This document shows positions 34,205 to 43,868 of a DNA stretch of 64,000 nt, piece after piece. Source of the DNA: Paraburkholderia sp. BL23I1N1 (GTDB lineage Bacteria > Pseudomonadota > Gammaproteobacteria > Burkholderiales > Burkholderiaceae); assembly GCF_003610295.1 (NCBI RefSeq), contig NZ_RAPV01000001.1, positions 2,666,001-2,730,000 of the forward strand, given 5' to 3'. Positions within the stretch are counted from its first letter, which is position 1. The number at the start of each line of letters is the position of its first letter. Below the pieces are notes generated by a model that did not search any database, was not told the DNA's origin, and worked only from the letters and a program-made list of their open reading frames with translations. Position numbers and translations under genes: made by a program.

Positions 34205-34708
34205 GTTTCCTTCCTTTATCAAGTTGAGAGAGGGCCTCTCTGAAAGCTAAGAGGCGTTGAAAGGGCCTCCCGGTTCGTTCCCCAATTAATTTTTTTGCAT
34301 ATTCGGAGCGGCGGTCGGCCGGATAAACTTCCCGCCGCTGGCGCGAACGTCCCGGACAGTCGCATACGGCGGGTCGTGATGATGGAGGAAGCGCCGAGAG
34401 CCGCGCTCTGGGCGGACGAGCAGATCCTGCGTGCCGGACGTGCCGTGCCCTGCCTCGGCTCGCTGGCGTCGGCACGAAGCCGGTTCCAGACTCACGCTCA
34501 TGTTCGGACGGAAGCTCGCCGGAACGCGTGAAGATCTGCTGCTTTCGCGCCTGTCATGGCGAAGCTGGTTGCAGCCGCAAGGAAGAATTTCCCGAAATGC
34601 ATCCAGTCCCTCAATGACAGACACCAAGTTTTTTGTAGTGCCACAAGGCATTAGCTGATCGACCCGGTGTTCGCAACAGTCGGATAGCACACGGGCTCCC
34701 CTTCAACG
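34205..34708. other. Intergenic stretch, no convincing gene
   Basis: A 134-codon minus-strand frame spans 34286-34690 but is Arg/Ser-rich in low-complexity fashion and has no usable ribosome binding site. Nothing else is supported. Confidence 0.5.
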
Positions 34709-34855
34709 TCACGCCTTATGCCGCCAACAGGTAGTTTCGGCGAGTGACCAATCGATACTGAATTTTTGACGACGCTCGGACCACTTGTCGATTCCAACCA
34801 GGATCGTCAGTACCAGCGCCATAAATACTGCGAAATATTCCATGAAAGTTGTCAT
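34709..34855 (-). CDS. Small membrane protein, 48 aa
   Basis: A short frame with a good start: GAGG lies 6-7 bases before the ATG at 34855. Residues 5-22 (MEYFAVFMALVLTILVGI) form one membrane segment, followed by a charged tail (DKWSERRQKF) and a C-terminal Cys-Trp. No family is recognised. It stands alone in a gene-poor stretch; expression is unproven. Confidence 0.45.
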   Translation of the reverse strand: MTTFMEYFAVFMALVLTILVGIDKWSERRQKFSIDWSLAETTCWRHKA

Positions 34856-34856
34856 A

Positions 34857-36136
34857 CTGACCTCACTGAACACACTCATGCCGCGCTACGAAAGTCGACC
34901 GACGGCGGCAACATCACACGATATGAAAGGAGGGCTACCTTTCCCTATCATGGTCATTTCGAAAAATGCGTGATGCGATTCAAGCGTCATGCGGTAGTTG
35001 CATGGCACACCCGCCCCGTCGAAAGTTGCAGGAGATGCCCGCATTGAATGCAGGACTTTACATCGGGACAAACGACGGTCACGGGTCATTCGTTGGCGAC
35101 GGAGCCTCTGCACGTCAAGCTCGAATGTCCATGCGCAATATCGACCAAGCACGCTGAAGCCATAAAACAGTCGCTGTTGGTCAAGGGCAGATGGACCGTC
35201 CGCGCAGAAAATCACGTGATCGAACGGTGTCACACGGGTATGGCCGATATCTCAGAAACAAGAATCATCCAGTTGTGATTGGCTGGAATAGATGTCGGGC
35301 TTACGCGAGGCCTAAACACTGGATCACCGCGACAAATTGGCATTCCCGTTAGTACGCAAAAAGAGTCAACGCGTGCAAGTCCGAATCTCCATACCGGATT
35401 ACCATATTTTCCTGAACATGGATCGCTCCATGACACGATCAGTGATTTCGACGACAAACGCTCCAGGACGGAAACATTTAGCGGCTGCGGTACAACATCG
35501 ACGGGTTTGAATAAGTCATTTGGTAGCCGCTTCGTCAAACGAAGTCTTTCCGTTCGGACCTGACGCGTTTTAATTGTGGCTTGAAGACTATTGGACTCCG
35601 GCATCAGTACGCCGACTAACGCGCGTCGAACGATGTCGTCTTCAGCGTGACTGGTCATCTATCCCGCTCCGTTGCAGAGTCTGGCGCGGCCGAGCGGTGC
35701 CACAGTGCGATCCGTGATCTGCACTCCCGGTCGCCGCTCGCATTCGCACTGGTTTCCACTATTACAACTTCTGACCGAAGCAAAGTCATTGTCGTCGCTC
35801 GTCCCAACCGACCACCGATGTCAATAGATGCAGACTCATCCCTAACCCCGTCGGCGCGGCGCGATGTACTGATTGCGCTTCCAAAGACCGCTCTATCGTA
35901 TGTGACTAAGTTCAGTTTGATACCGGCACACCGTTCTTTTTGAATATCCAATTCTTGATCCTCAAATAATCCGAGCGAAGACCGCTACGGTGCATGTACG
36001 GCGACGCGCACGATCTCGGCGTATCCCGACCGCAGTGCCTGCAGCCAGGCGATGCGGCAGTTGCGCTGACTTAACGGGAAGAATCCCCTATTGGACAGGA
36101 ATACAATGCGAGCACCCATTGCCGGAGCAGCGGGAT
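34857..36136. other. Gene-poor stretch of about 1.3 kb
   Basis: Several frames of 60-140 codons exist on both strands (for example 35048-35278 plus, 35230-35658 minus) but none shows a recognisable motif, and they overlap each other. Base composition is more AT-rich around 35.3-36.0 kb. I see no tRNA, IS end or array. Confidence 0.5.
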
Positions 36137-36937
36137 TCATTTCATGGTCCCAACGCGGGCGGCGAGTTTGCCAACCAGCGCATTCGCAACGAGTTCGTCT
36201 GCGATCAGCACGGTGGTTGCACCAGCGCTCTCGAGCAGGTCTTTTCTCAACGCGTTCTCCCCGGGCACCGCGATGGCGAGTGAGGCGTTGATTCTGTGTG
36301 CAATCAGGGTGATAGCGAGATTGTTGTTGGAGTCAGGGGTCGTCACGACAAGCGCCCTGGCGCGATCCAACCGCGCATGCCTGAGCACATCGTCGAATAC
36401 CCCAGGCAACCCGAGCACGACCATGTAGCCACGATCCGCTGCTCGGTCCGCTTGAGTCTGATCAGCGACAAGGACGAGCACCGCCTCCTCCGCCTCTCGC
36501 AGGTGCTTTGCGACAAGCTCGCCGAGTGAGTGGAATCCGACGACCACAACATGGTTGGAGAGATGTTCGAGCTTGTATTCCATTGCCCTGTTTTCCCTGT
36601 AGATCATCACGTCGTCGCCAGACAGCATTCCTGTGAGCCTTGACAACGCAAACCCGCCGATCAGCAACGTGGCGAACATAGCCAGCAGCATGAATACTTT
36701 CTGATGCTCGTCAAGTTCGGAGAAATTGCCGAGTGTAGTCACGAGGTTCAGTCCATCCCACAAGGCCGTGAAGCTTTTCTTCGCGAATGGAGTATTCGAT
36801 TGGTCCAGCAGGAGAAGTCCAAGTGTTGTGCCTCCCAATAGCAGGGCAAGCATGCCGACCGTGTGCCGCGCGCGCCGCCGCCACTCGCGAATCCGGATGG
36901 CGCCAAGACGCGGCTCGTCAATACGAAAGATCCACAT
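36137..36937 (-). CDS. RCK/TrkA-N domain ion channel-like protein
   Basis: A 266-aa membrane protein. Two membrane helices (TVGMLALLLGGTTLGLLLL and VFMLLAMFATLLIGGFAL) flank a re-entrant pore region containing LVTTLGNFSE. A cytoplasmic RCK/TrkA-N Rossmann domain follows: VVVVGFHSLGELVAKHL near residue 128, and LVVTTPDSNNNLAIT. The usual K+ selectivity filter TVGYGD is replaced by TTLGNFSE, so ion selectivity cannot be assumed. The ATG at 36937 has GAGGAAAG upstream; the longer frame to 37048 is less likely. Confidence 0.85.
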   Translation of the reverse strand: MWIFRIDEPRLGAIRIREWRRRARHTVGMLALLLGGTTLGLLLLDQSNTPFAKKSFTALWDGLNLVTTLGNFSELDEHQKVFMLLAMFATLLIGGFALSRLTGMLSGDDVMIYRENRAMEYKLEHLSNHVVVVGFHSLGELVAKHLREAEEAVLVLVADQTQADRAADRGYMVVLGLPGVFDDVLRHARLDRARALVVTTPDSNNNLAITLIAHRINASLAIAVPGENALRKDLLESAGATTVLIADELVANALVGKLAARVGTMK

Positions 36938-37078
36938 GCTTTCCTCGAACAATCGGACCGGAAACTTTGCCGATGGAGCGTCACGATGCGCGAACACACA
37001 CCGCGTTCGATCGTGAATCGACCTAACATCGACGCTCGGGTGACGCAAAAAGCGCTGCCCCGCGTGGCGGCAATCGGA

Positions 37079-37873
37079 TTAGCGTGTCGGGCTCGCGTAC
37101 CATGACGCTGCCTCGGCGATCTCCGTAGACGTCATGTTCCGTGCGACATTGCGCATTTGGCCAGAAATATCATTACGTCGCGAACCCTCCGCAAACGCTT
37201 GCAACTGTGCTTTCGTGTATGCGGCCGGCAAACCGTCGAGCCACGGGCTGCCCACCTTGCTGTCGATACCGCCATGGCAGGTGGCACACGCCGGAATATT
37301 GCGTAGCGGCGCCCCATGTGCCACGACATCCGGCGCCTGAGAACTGCCCACATGCTGCTTCGGCTCCCAGCGCGGCAGAGACGCGTAGTAAGCAGCCAGA
37401 TCACGCATGTCCTGATCGCTCAGAGAGTGAACCATTGGTGACATCACTGCGTTTTGCCGCGCGCCATTCGCAAAGTCACGCAACTGCTTGTAGGTGACGA
37501 CAACGTACTGGCCGGCCAGGTTTGGTGAGTTTGCCTGGCTTATTCCGCGCTCACCATGGCACATCGTGCAGCGCAGCGCCAACGTCGCGCCGCGCCCGAC
37601 CGACAACGGCGTTTCGTCCGACAGCAACTGCGGTGTCACCGGTACCGTGCTGACCTGCCACGTGGGTTCGACAGGCTCATCGACCAGCCACTTGCGCGGC
37701 ACGCCGGCGGCACTGCAGATCGCGTTCCAGATACCCTGAAACTGCGTGTCGCGCTGCACGGACGGCAACCACACAAAACCCACCACGAAGGCGAACGCGA
37801 AGAGCCCCGCCGTTACGCCGACGCTCACCGTGAACCAACGGTTGCGCAACGAGAACAGGCGTTCGTCGCTCAT
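37079..37873 (-). CDS. Membrane-anchored diheme cytochrome c
   Basis: A 264-aa protein anchored by one N-terminal membrane segment (WFTVSVGVTAGLFAFAFVVGFVWL). Two cytochrome c domains follow: CTMCHG near residue 99 and CATCHG near residue 194, each with a later Met ligand candidate (NAVMSPM, SGQMRN). The ATG at 37873 overlaps the subunit I stop by 4 bp. It is the last gene of the oxidase operon and likely passes electrons to the CuA subunit. Confidence 0.9.
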   Translation of the reverse strand: MSDERLFSLRNRWFTVSVGVTAGLFAFAFVVGFVWLPSVQRDTQFQGIWNAICSAAGVPRKWLVDEPVEPTWQVSTVPVTPQLLSDETPLSVGRGATLALRCTMCHGERGISQANSPNLAGQYVVVTYKQLRDFANGARQNAVMSPMVHSLSDQDMRDLAAYYASLPRWEPKQHVGSSQAPDVVAHGAPLRNIPACATCHGGIDSKVGSPWLDGLPAAYTKAQLQAFAEGSRRNDISGQMRNVARNMTSTEIAEAASWYASPTR

Positions 37874-39495
37874 CGCGGCGCTCCAATCGGAATAGCCGGC
37901 ACCGAGGTATCGCCCCGGGACATCAACTGGACGATCGGGTAGCCATAGTTGGCCACCGTAAGCCCTATCATCAGCACGAGCCAAAGCGCGAAACCGTTGA
38001 GCGCCACGGGCACCGTACGCGGTTCATGGACCGCCGTGCTGAAACGGTACGCTTGCGGTGCAACCGGTTCGCCACGATGCCCCTGGATCAGGATGAGGAA
38101 GAACAGAAGCGCCGAGGTCACCAGAATCAACGCGCCGACCACCGACATCACCACCCAGATTGCCTGCGCCGCAATCTGCGGATCGGTGTAGTCGTAGTAC
38201 GCCATGCGGCGCGGCATACCGAGAATGCCGACCCAGTGCCACGGAAAGGTCAGCACAATCATGCCGACGAACCACAGCGTGAGCTGCCAGCGCATCAGGC
38301 GCCAGTTCGTCAACGCGCGTCCTGTCAGTTGCGGCCACAGGTCGTACGCAATCGCGAAGTACATGATCACGATCGCGCCCGCGAAAATCAGATGGAAATG
38401 CCCCGTGATCCACTGCGTGTTGTGGATTGTCTCGTCGAGCTGGTAGCTCATGTTGATGAGGCCGCCCGCACCACCGAATCCGAGCATGACGAACGAGTAC
38501 GCGAGCGCGAGCATCTGCGGGTTGTCCCATGGCAGCGCGCGAATCCAGCCGAAGGCGCCCTTGCCGCCGCGCAGGCGCGCCGCAATCTCGACCGATGCGC
38601 AGATCGTGAATACGGTCAGCAGCGTCGGCACCGCGACCATCGCCGTGAACACCGACTGCACGTACTTGAAGCCGGCACCCACCTGCGGATCGGCGAACAG
38701 ATGGTGAAGGCCGATCGGCATCGCCAGCACGAGAAACAGAGCGAACGAAATGCGCGCCATCGTGTCGCTGTAGAGCCGTCCGCCGATCGCGCGCGGCACG
38801 ATCGTGTAGAACGCGATATAGGCCGGCATCAACCAGAAATAGACAATCGCGTGCAGTGTCCACGAGAAGAACACACGTGCAAGACCGGCGTCGATCGTCG
38901 TCCTGAAGCCGAGCGCTACCGGCAGGATCTGGAAAATGATTTCGAGCGCCGCGCCCACTGCGGTCCAACCCCACAGATAAGCGCCCGCGACAGTCGCGAA
39001 CATCGGAAGCGGCACGGCGTTGCCAGGATGCGCACGCTTCCATGCCGCAAGATTGATCGACATCAGCGCCACCCAGATCCACGAGCCCACCACGACCAGC
39101 ACCACACCGATGTAATAGAACGCGTTGCCGATCATCGGCGGATAGAACGTGTACAGCACCGATGCGCGCCCCATCGCCACCGGCACGCTGGCCGTGACGG
39201 CGCCGAGCGCGAGCAGCACGAATCCCGTCCACGCCCAGCGCGCGCCGACGAGCGCCTGCTTGAGCGACAGTTCAGTGACCGCATAACCAAAGCCCATCGC
39301 AACGAGCGTTGGAAACACGTAGCCCATCACGGTGCCGTGTTCCGTTACCGAGCGGTAATAGATCCCGGGGTTATGCAACCATGCATGGAGCGGGCTGCGA
39401 ATATACATCTGCCACGCGCCCAGCACGAGCGCGATGCCAAACACAATGAACGCCAGCCAGAAATGCGCGAGCACAAGTCGCCTGTTATTTAACAC
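37870..39495 (-). CDS. Heme-copper terminal oxidase subunit I (B-type, ba3-like)
   Basis: A 541-aa integral membrane protein with about 13 segments. It shows the heme-copper ligands: low-spin heme His in EHGTVMG, CuB region HAIVYFWLMPAYIAFY, GLHHLF, and QWITGHFHLIFAG for the heme His pair. The short, B-type character follows from overall length and from the context of a small CuA subunit and no subunit III. The GTG start overlaps the subunit II stop by 11 bp. It reduces oxygen at the inner membrane, using electrons from the cluster's cytochromes c. Confidence 0.9.
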   Translation of the reverse strand: MLNNRRLVLAHFWLAFIVFGIALVLGAWQMYIRSPLHAWLHNPGIYYRSVTEHGTVMGYVFPTLVAMGFGYAVTELSLKQALVGARWAWTGFVLLALGAVTASVPVAMGRASVLYTFYPPMIGNAFYYIGVVLVVVGSWIWVALMSINLAAWKRAHPGNAVPLPMFATVAGAYLWGWTAVGAALEIIFQILPVALGFRTTIDAGLARVFFSWTLHAIVYFWLMPAYIAFYTIVPRAIGGRLYSDTMARISFALFLVLAMPIGLHHLFADPQVGAGFKYVQSVFTAMVAVPTLLTVFTICASVEIAARLRGGKGAFGWIRALPWDNPQMLALAYSFVMLGFGGAGGLINMSYQLDETIHNTQWITGHFHLIFAGAIVIMYFAIAYDLWPQLTGRALTNWRLMRWQLTLWFVGMIVLTFPWHWVGILGMPRRMAYYDYTDPQIAAQAIWVVMSVVGALILVTSALLFFLILIQGHRGEPVAPQAYRFSTAVHEPRTVPVALNGFALWLVLMIGLTVANYGYPIVQLMSRGDTSVPAIPIGAPR

Positions 39496-40054
39496 AACTG
39501 AGTCTCCGCGAATGAGTGGACATCTGCATGAATGCGGCCCTGTCGATGACTTTCACATGCGCCCACATTCCCTGATGGCCCGTGCCACAGTATTCGTGGC
39601 ACGGCATCAGGTGATCGGCGGGCTTCGGGAAGGTGGTTCTGAATGTCGAGACATAGCCAGGCTCCACCATCGAATTGATGTTGGTGCCGGTCACGAGAAA
39701 TCCGTGCACGACATCCGCGCTGGTCGCACGAAAAGTAATCGGCGTATCGGCGGGAACCAGCAGGCACTGCGGCGTGAAAGAGTACTGCTGCGCCACGATA
39801 CGTACGGTTACGGAACCGTCAGATTCCACCGCGCTGCCCAGATTGCTTTCGACGAACTCGCCCGACACGTTGAGCGTCTCCGGTCGCACGGTCTCGACCC
39901 GCGACGGCGGCATCGCCGCCCAATGCAGTCCGCTAAAGATCACCATGGCGACGAGCACCGCGATCAGCCCGACCGCCAGCATCGCCCAGCGTCGTTCGAT
40001 GCGCGCGGCGATTTCGGCCGAACCGCGATTGCCCGAGGTGGAAGGATTGGTCAT
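39485..40054 (-). CDS. Cytochrome c oxidase subunit II (CuA)
   Basis: A 189-aa protein with one N-terminal membrane helix (WAMLAVGLIAVLVAMVIFSGL) and a periplasmic cupredoxin domain. CuA ligands are present: His in VVHGFLV and the CHEYCGTGHQGM loop with two Cys, His and Met. A single helix and short length fit ba3-type subunit II. The ATG at 40054 is chosen over the upstream frame. Confidence 0.93.
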   Translation of the reverse strand: MTNPSTSGNRGSAEIAARIERRWAMLAVGLIAVLVAMVIFSGLHWAAMPPSRVETVRPETLNVSGEFVESNLGSAVESDGSVTVRIVAQQYSFTPQCLLVPADTPITFRATSADVVHGFLVTGTNINSMVEPGYVSTFRTTFPKPADHLMPCHEYCGTGHQGMWAHVKVIDRAAFMQMSTHSRRLSCVK

Positions 40055-40068
40055 GAAGTTTGCCTGCC

Positions 40069-40257
40069 TTAATGAATGACGCCGCGAGGCAGGAAAACCA
40101 GGAAATAAAACGCGAACCATAACGCGAACACGATGGCCGTTGCCGTGCCCGCCAGCGCGATGGCACCACCCGGGCCGCGGCGGACGATTTCATCGATGCG
40201 TTCTTCGGGCGCCTGCGTAGCCGCTTCGCTGTCGTCCGGTACCGGTGAGTTGATCAT
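40069..40257 (-). CDS. Small membrane subunit of the terminal oxidase
   Basis: A 62-aa protein with a charged N-terminal half (EERIDEIVRR) and one C-terminal membrane helix (AIVFALWFAFYFLVFL). Small one-helix proteins are usual in ba3/cbb3-type oxidase operons (IIa or CcoQ-like). It lies between the pentaheme cytochrome and the CuA gene with 7- and 14-bp gaps, so it belongs to the complex. No closer identification. Confidence 0.75.
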   Translation of the reverse strand: MINSPVPDDSEAATQAPEERIDEIVRRGPGGAIALAGTATAIVFALWFAFYFLVFLPRGVIH

Positions 40258-40264
40258 CGTTGCC

Positions 40265-42223
40265 TCAGAAGATGCGCGCCGAGCGCAGAGTGTTCACTTC
40301 CTTCACGCTCACCGGCGCGCAACGATTGCCCCACGCGGTGCGGATATACGTAACCACGGCGGCCACTTCGACATCCGAGAGCGACTGCGCGAACGGCGGC
40401 ATGCCATACGGCGCCGGGTTCTTGCGCGTGCCGGGCACATAGCCGCCGTTGAGCACCATGCGAATCGGATTGACAGCCGAACTCATTTCTATCGACTGGT
40501 TTTGGGCAAGCGGCGGGAAATTCGGCGGCTTGCCCTGCCCTTCGCTCGCATGACAGAGCACGCATTGCGCTTCGTAGATCTTGCGGCCGAGCGGCACGAG
40601 GCTCGTCAACTGGTCGGTCTGCGCGACGCTCGGCGGCGCTGTCTGTGCTTCGCCAGAGTGCGAAGGCAACGCTTTCAGATAGACCGCGACCGCGCGCACA
40701 TCGTCTTCGTTCAGATACTGGAAGCTGTCGTAGACGACTTCGGCCATCGGCCCGTACACCGCACCCCGGTTCGACACGCCCGCGTGGAGCAGGCCCACGA
40801 TGTCGTCAATGCTCCAGTCGCCGAGCCCGGCTTCGCGATTCGACGTGAGCGACGGCGCATACCAGTTCTGCATTGGAATCAATCCTCCCTGGAACTGCTT
40901 TGACGTGGTGTTGCCGCCCAGTGCGTTGATCTGCGTATGACACATCGCGCAGTGGCCGAGCCCCTCGACAAGATACGCACCGCGATTCCATTCGACCGAC
41001 TGTGTCCGGTCCGGCCGAAACTCACCCTGCCGGAAAAATAGTGTGCGCCAGCCGACCAGCAGTTGGCGCCGGTTGAATGGAAATTTGAGCTCGTGCGGAC
41101 GGTTCGGTTGACGGACAGGCGGTACCGACTGCAGGTACGCGTAGATCGCATCGGAGTCAGCGCGCGTGACTTTCGTATATGACGCGAATGGCATGACCGG
41201 ATACAGCAGCGAGCCATCGCGCGACTTGCCTTCGTGGAGCATCGTGTAGAACTGGTCTGCCGTCCAGTTGCCGATACCCGTTTCCTTGTCCGACGAGATG
41301 TTCGGCGAGTACAGCGTGCCGAACGGCGTATCCATCGGCCGGCCACCACCGAACAGCTTGCTGTCCGGCACCGTGTGGCATGCGATGCAGTCGCCAGCAC
41401 GCGCAAGATATTCACCACGTGCAATGAGCCCGGTGCCACCCGTAATCTGTTGTGTCATCTGCTTCGCCGGTTGCGGTTCGTCTGTGCCCGTCGACACGCT
41501 GCCGCACCTGAGCGGCAACGTCGACGTCCCCGCCGCCGCGGGCGATACGCTCGCAGGCGCGGGCAGCGACGCGAGCCACGCGGAGATAGCGGTAATGTCG
41601 TGATCGGAAAGACGCGCAGCGATCTCCTGCATGCAGTCGGGTTGCGCCGCGTGGCGCGTACCGTAGCGCCAGGCGCCGAGCTGTGCGCTGATGTAGTTCG
41701 AATGAAGCCCAAGCAGGCCCGGTATGGCGGGCTCCATGCCCGTGAGCGACGCACCGTGGCATTGCACACATGCGGGGATACCGCGCGTATGATCGCCGCC
41801 CGTCACCAACGCTTTGCCGAGCGCGAGCGATTGCGCATTGGTGGTCGGCGCCGAAGGCGCCGGAAACGGCGGGCGTTGAACAGCGAAATATTCGGCGATC
41901 TGGTGCAGATAGGTATCGGGCAAATACGCGAGCAGATAATTCATCGGCGGATATTTGCGCCGGCCGTCACGAAACGCTTGCAACTGGTTGTACAGGTAGC
42001 CGGCAGGCTTGCCGGCGAGGCGCGGGAAGTAGTCGTTGTCGGTCCCCTCGCCATGGGCGCCGTGGCACGCGGCGCAACCGAGCACGCGCGCATGCATGGT
42101 GTCGGGCGCAGGTTCTATTGTCGGCTCGGCTGCAAACGCGCACACGCTCGACAGAAGCACGGACACGCTTATCAGGGAGAGCCCGAGCACCACGACAATG
42201 AACAATGTGATGCGATGCGTCAC
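40265..42223 (-). CDS. Exported pentaheme cytochrome c
   Basis: A 652-aa protein with a signal peptide (hydrophobic residues 6-30, AFAAEP cleavage) and five CxxCH motifs: CAACHG, CVQCHG, CIACHT, CAMCHT and CVLCHA. The first two form a diheme cytochrome c4-like part; the last three resemble the three-heme subunit of membrane alcohol/aldehyde dehydrogenases (YLARAGDCIACHT, YLVEGLGHCAMCHT). It is thus an apparent fusion of two cytochrome types. The GTG start follows GAGGTAGCTA. As first gene of the oxidase operon it probably collects electrons from periplasmic dehydrogenases. Confidence 0.92.
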   Translation of the reverse strand: MTHRITLFIVVVLGLSLISVSVLLSSVCAFAAEPTIEPAPDTMHARVLGCAACHGAHGEGTDNDYFPRLAGKPAGYLYNQLQAFRDGRRKYPPMNYLLAYLPDTYLHQIAEYFAVQRPPFPAPSAPTTNAQSLALGKALVTGGDHTRGIPACVQCHGASLTGMEPAIPGLLGLHSNYISAQLGAWRYGTRHAAQPDCMQEIAARLSDHDITAISAWLASLPAPASVSPAAAGTSTLPLRCGSVSTGTDEPQPAKQMTQQITGGTGLIARGEYLARAGDCIACHTVPDSKLFGGGRPMDTPFGTLYSPNISSDKETGIGNWTADQFYTMLHEGKSRDGSLLYPVMPFASYTKVTRADSDAIYAYLQSVPPVRQPNRPHELKFPFNRRQLLVGWRTLFFRQGEFRPDRTQSVEWNRGAYLVEGLGHCAMCHTQINALGGNTTSKQFQGGLIPMQNWYAPSLTSNREAGLGDWSIDDIVGLLHAGVSNRGAVYGPMAEVVYDSFQYLNEDDVRAVAVYLKALPSHSGEAQTAPPSVAQTDQLTSLVPLGRKIYEAQCVLCHASEGQGKPPNFPPLAQNQSIEMSSAVNPIRMVLNGGYVPGTRKNPAPYGMPPFAQSLSDVEVAAVVTYIRTAWGNRCAPVSVKEVNTLRSARIF

Positions 42224-42548
42224 TAGCTACCTCGTAGGGGTTATCGCGGCAAATACAAAACATCACTCTCGAATGAAAGATCGTCGATGGCGACGTCGCT
42301 CATGCGAAGAAGTGTCGCCGTGGTTCGCGAAACGCTGGTCGACGATTCATTGCACCTGCCTGGTTGGTTCAACCGTATGACGTCGAATTTATATGGCCAC
42401 GAGGCGCTATGGAACTGTTGAAACCCCCAACAATATTCTTGAATTTCTCCAATGCTTTAAGGGCACGGTCTGGATAAATTGAATCGATACGACTGGCGAA
42501 CCCTGCCAGTCTCCCTAACGAAGTGACAGCTCAAGGAGGCACCGTACA
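42224..42548. promoter_or_regulatory. Divergent promoter region
   Basis: The 325-bp gap between the oxidase operon (leftward) and the CoA transferase operon (rightward) must hold both promoters. I see no FNR-type TTGAT-N4-ATCAA site or clear dyad. Confidence 0.4.
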
Positions 42549-43775
42549 GTGCAGCAAGGCAATATCTTTTCCGACCTCAAGGTCCTCGACCTTGCCAGCT
42601 ACATCGCGGGACCAGCGGCAACCACAATTCTTTCGGACTACGGCGCAGACGTCATCAAGGTCGAGCCGCCCGGCAAGGGTGACCCATACCGCTACTTTTA
42701 CGCGACGCCTCCAAATCCCGTCTGCGAGCGTAATTACTCCTGGCAGCTCACCAACCGCAACAAGCGTGGCGTGGCCCTGGACCTCAAGCATCCCGCCGCT
42801 CGAGACGTACTCGCACGTCTCGTCAAATGGGCCGACGTACTCGTTACGAACTTTCCGCCAAAGGTGAAACAGAGCCTCGGGCTCACCTATGAGCAGGTTG
42901 GACCGCTCAATCCTCGCCTCATCTATGCCGACATAACGGGTTACGGTGCCGAAGGACCAGAAGCGGACCGGCCGGGCTTCGACATCACCGCCTACTGGGC
43001 ACGCACCGGCCTGATGGAAGTGACGCACGACGCGGACAGTCCACCCACGCTGCCCATTCCCGGCATCGGCGATCACGCGACGGCGAGCACGCTGTACTCC
43101 GCAATCGTGACGGGCCTCTATCGCCGGGAGAAGACCGGCAAGGGCTCACACGTGAGCACGTCCCTGATCGCGGAAGGTGCATGGGCCGCCGCGACGTGGA
43201 TCGAAGGCGGCCTCAATGGCGCTCGCTTCTTTCCTCAGCACGACCGCAAAACGCCTCCCAACGCGCTCCTCAATCCGTATCGCACTGCGGACAGGCGCTG
43301 GCTGCTGCTCGTGGCCGCTCAGGAGAAGGACTGGACTGGGTTCGCGAACGCGATGCACATGCCTGGGCTGCTTGATGATCCGCGCTTCGCGGACGCCCGG
43401 CTGCGCGCACAACACGCCGCGGATCTCGTCGAAATCCTTGATCCGGTCTTTGCAAGCAAAAACCTGGCGGCCTGGAAGGAAACGTTCGACGCAGCGCGCG
43501 TCATCTACGGGGTCGTCCAGGTAGCGAGCGAGATCATCAACGATCCCCAGATGCATGCAAACCGCGTCTTCCTGCCTGTCGACGATCCGGAGGTCGGCGC
43601 CCGATACACGGTCGCCAGCCCGCTGCAGGTGGCCGACGCATTGAAGGAATCGCCGCGCCGTGCGCCGCGTCTCGGCGAACACAGCGAGGTCGTGCTGGCG
43701 TCGCTCGGCTATTCGGCCGACGAGGTCGGAGATCTTATGAGGTTGGGCGTCGTCGCGAAAGATGCCACATCCTGA
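42549..43775 (+). CDS. CaiB/BaiF family (class III) CoA transferase
   Basis: A 408-aa class III CoA transferase, transferring CoA between carboxylates. Hallmarks are LKVLDLASYIAGPAATTILSDYGADVIKVEPP at the N-terminus, TNRNKRGVALDLKHP, and the catalytic Asp in RPGFDITAYWARTGLM. The start is GTG at 42549 with AAGGAGG upstream. It begins a rightward series with a decarboxylase, an acyl-CoA dehydrogenase and a hydroxyacyl-CoA dehydrogenase, consistent with activation of a carboxylic acid for beta-oxidation-like breakdown. Specific acid unknown. Confidence 0.9.
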   Translation: MQQGNIFSDLKVLDLASYIAGPAATTILSDYGADVIKVEPPGKGDPYRYFYATPPNPVCERNYSWQLTNRNKRGVALDLKHPAARDVLARLVKWADVLVTNFPPKVKQSLGLTYEQVGPLNPRLIYADITGYGAEGPEADRPGFDITAYWARTGLMEVTHDADSPPTLPIPGIGDHATASTLYSAIVTGLYRREKTGKGSHVSTSLIAEGAWAAATWIEGGLNGARFFPQHDRKTPPNALLNPYRTADRRWLLLVAAQEKDWTGFANAMHMPGLLDDPRFADARLRAQHAADLVEILDPVFASKNLAAWKETFDAARVIYGVVQVASEIINDPQMHANRVFLPVDDPEVGARYTVASPLQVADALKESPRRAPRLGEHSEVVLASLGYSADEVGDLMRLGVVAKDATS

Positions 43776-43868
43776 AATGTAACGCTCATCTCGCGGATCT
43801 ATTCCACGGCGCGCAAGCGTCGGGCATTGCCCCCACATCCACCCTGCCCCATGAATAAAGGGTTCACG

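Noticed and set aside
35230..35658. A 142-codon minus-strand frame in the gene-poor stretch.
   Set aside because: No family, no good ribosome binding site and overlapping frames of similar quality on the other strand.
38026..39492. A 488-codon plus-strand frame antisense to oxidase subunit I.
   Set aside because: Composition is Arg/His/Glu-rich as expected for the reverse of a membrane protein gene; no start signal or family.
41234..42226. A 330-codon plus-strand frame antisense to the pentaheme cytochrome.
   Set aside because: No motif and Arg-rich low complexity; the opposite strand has five heme motifs.
42224..42548. FNR/ANR-type site expected before an oxidase operon.
   Set aside because: I could not find a TTGAT-N4-ATCAA-like sequence in the gap.
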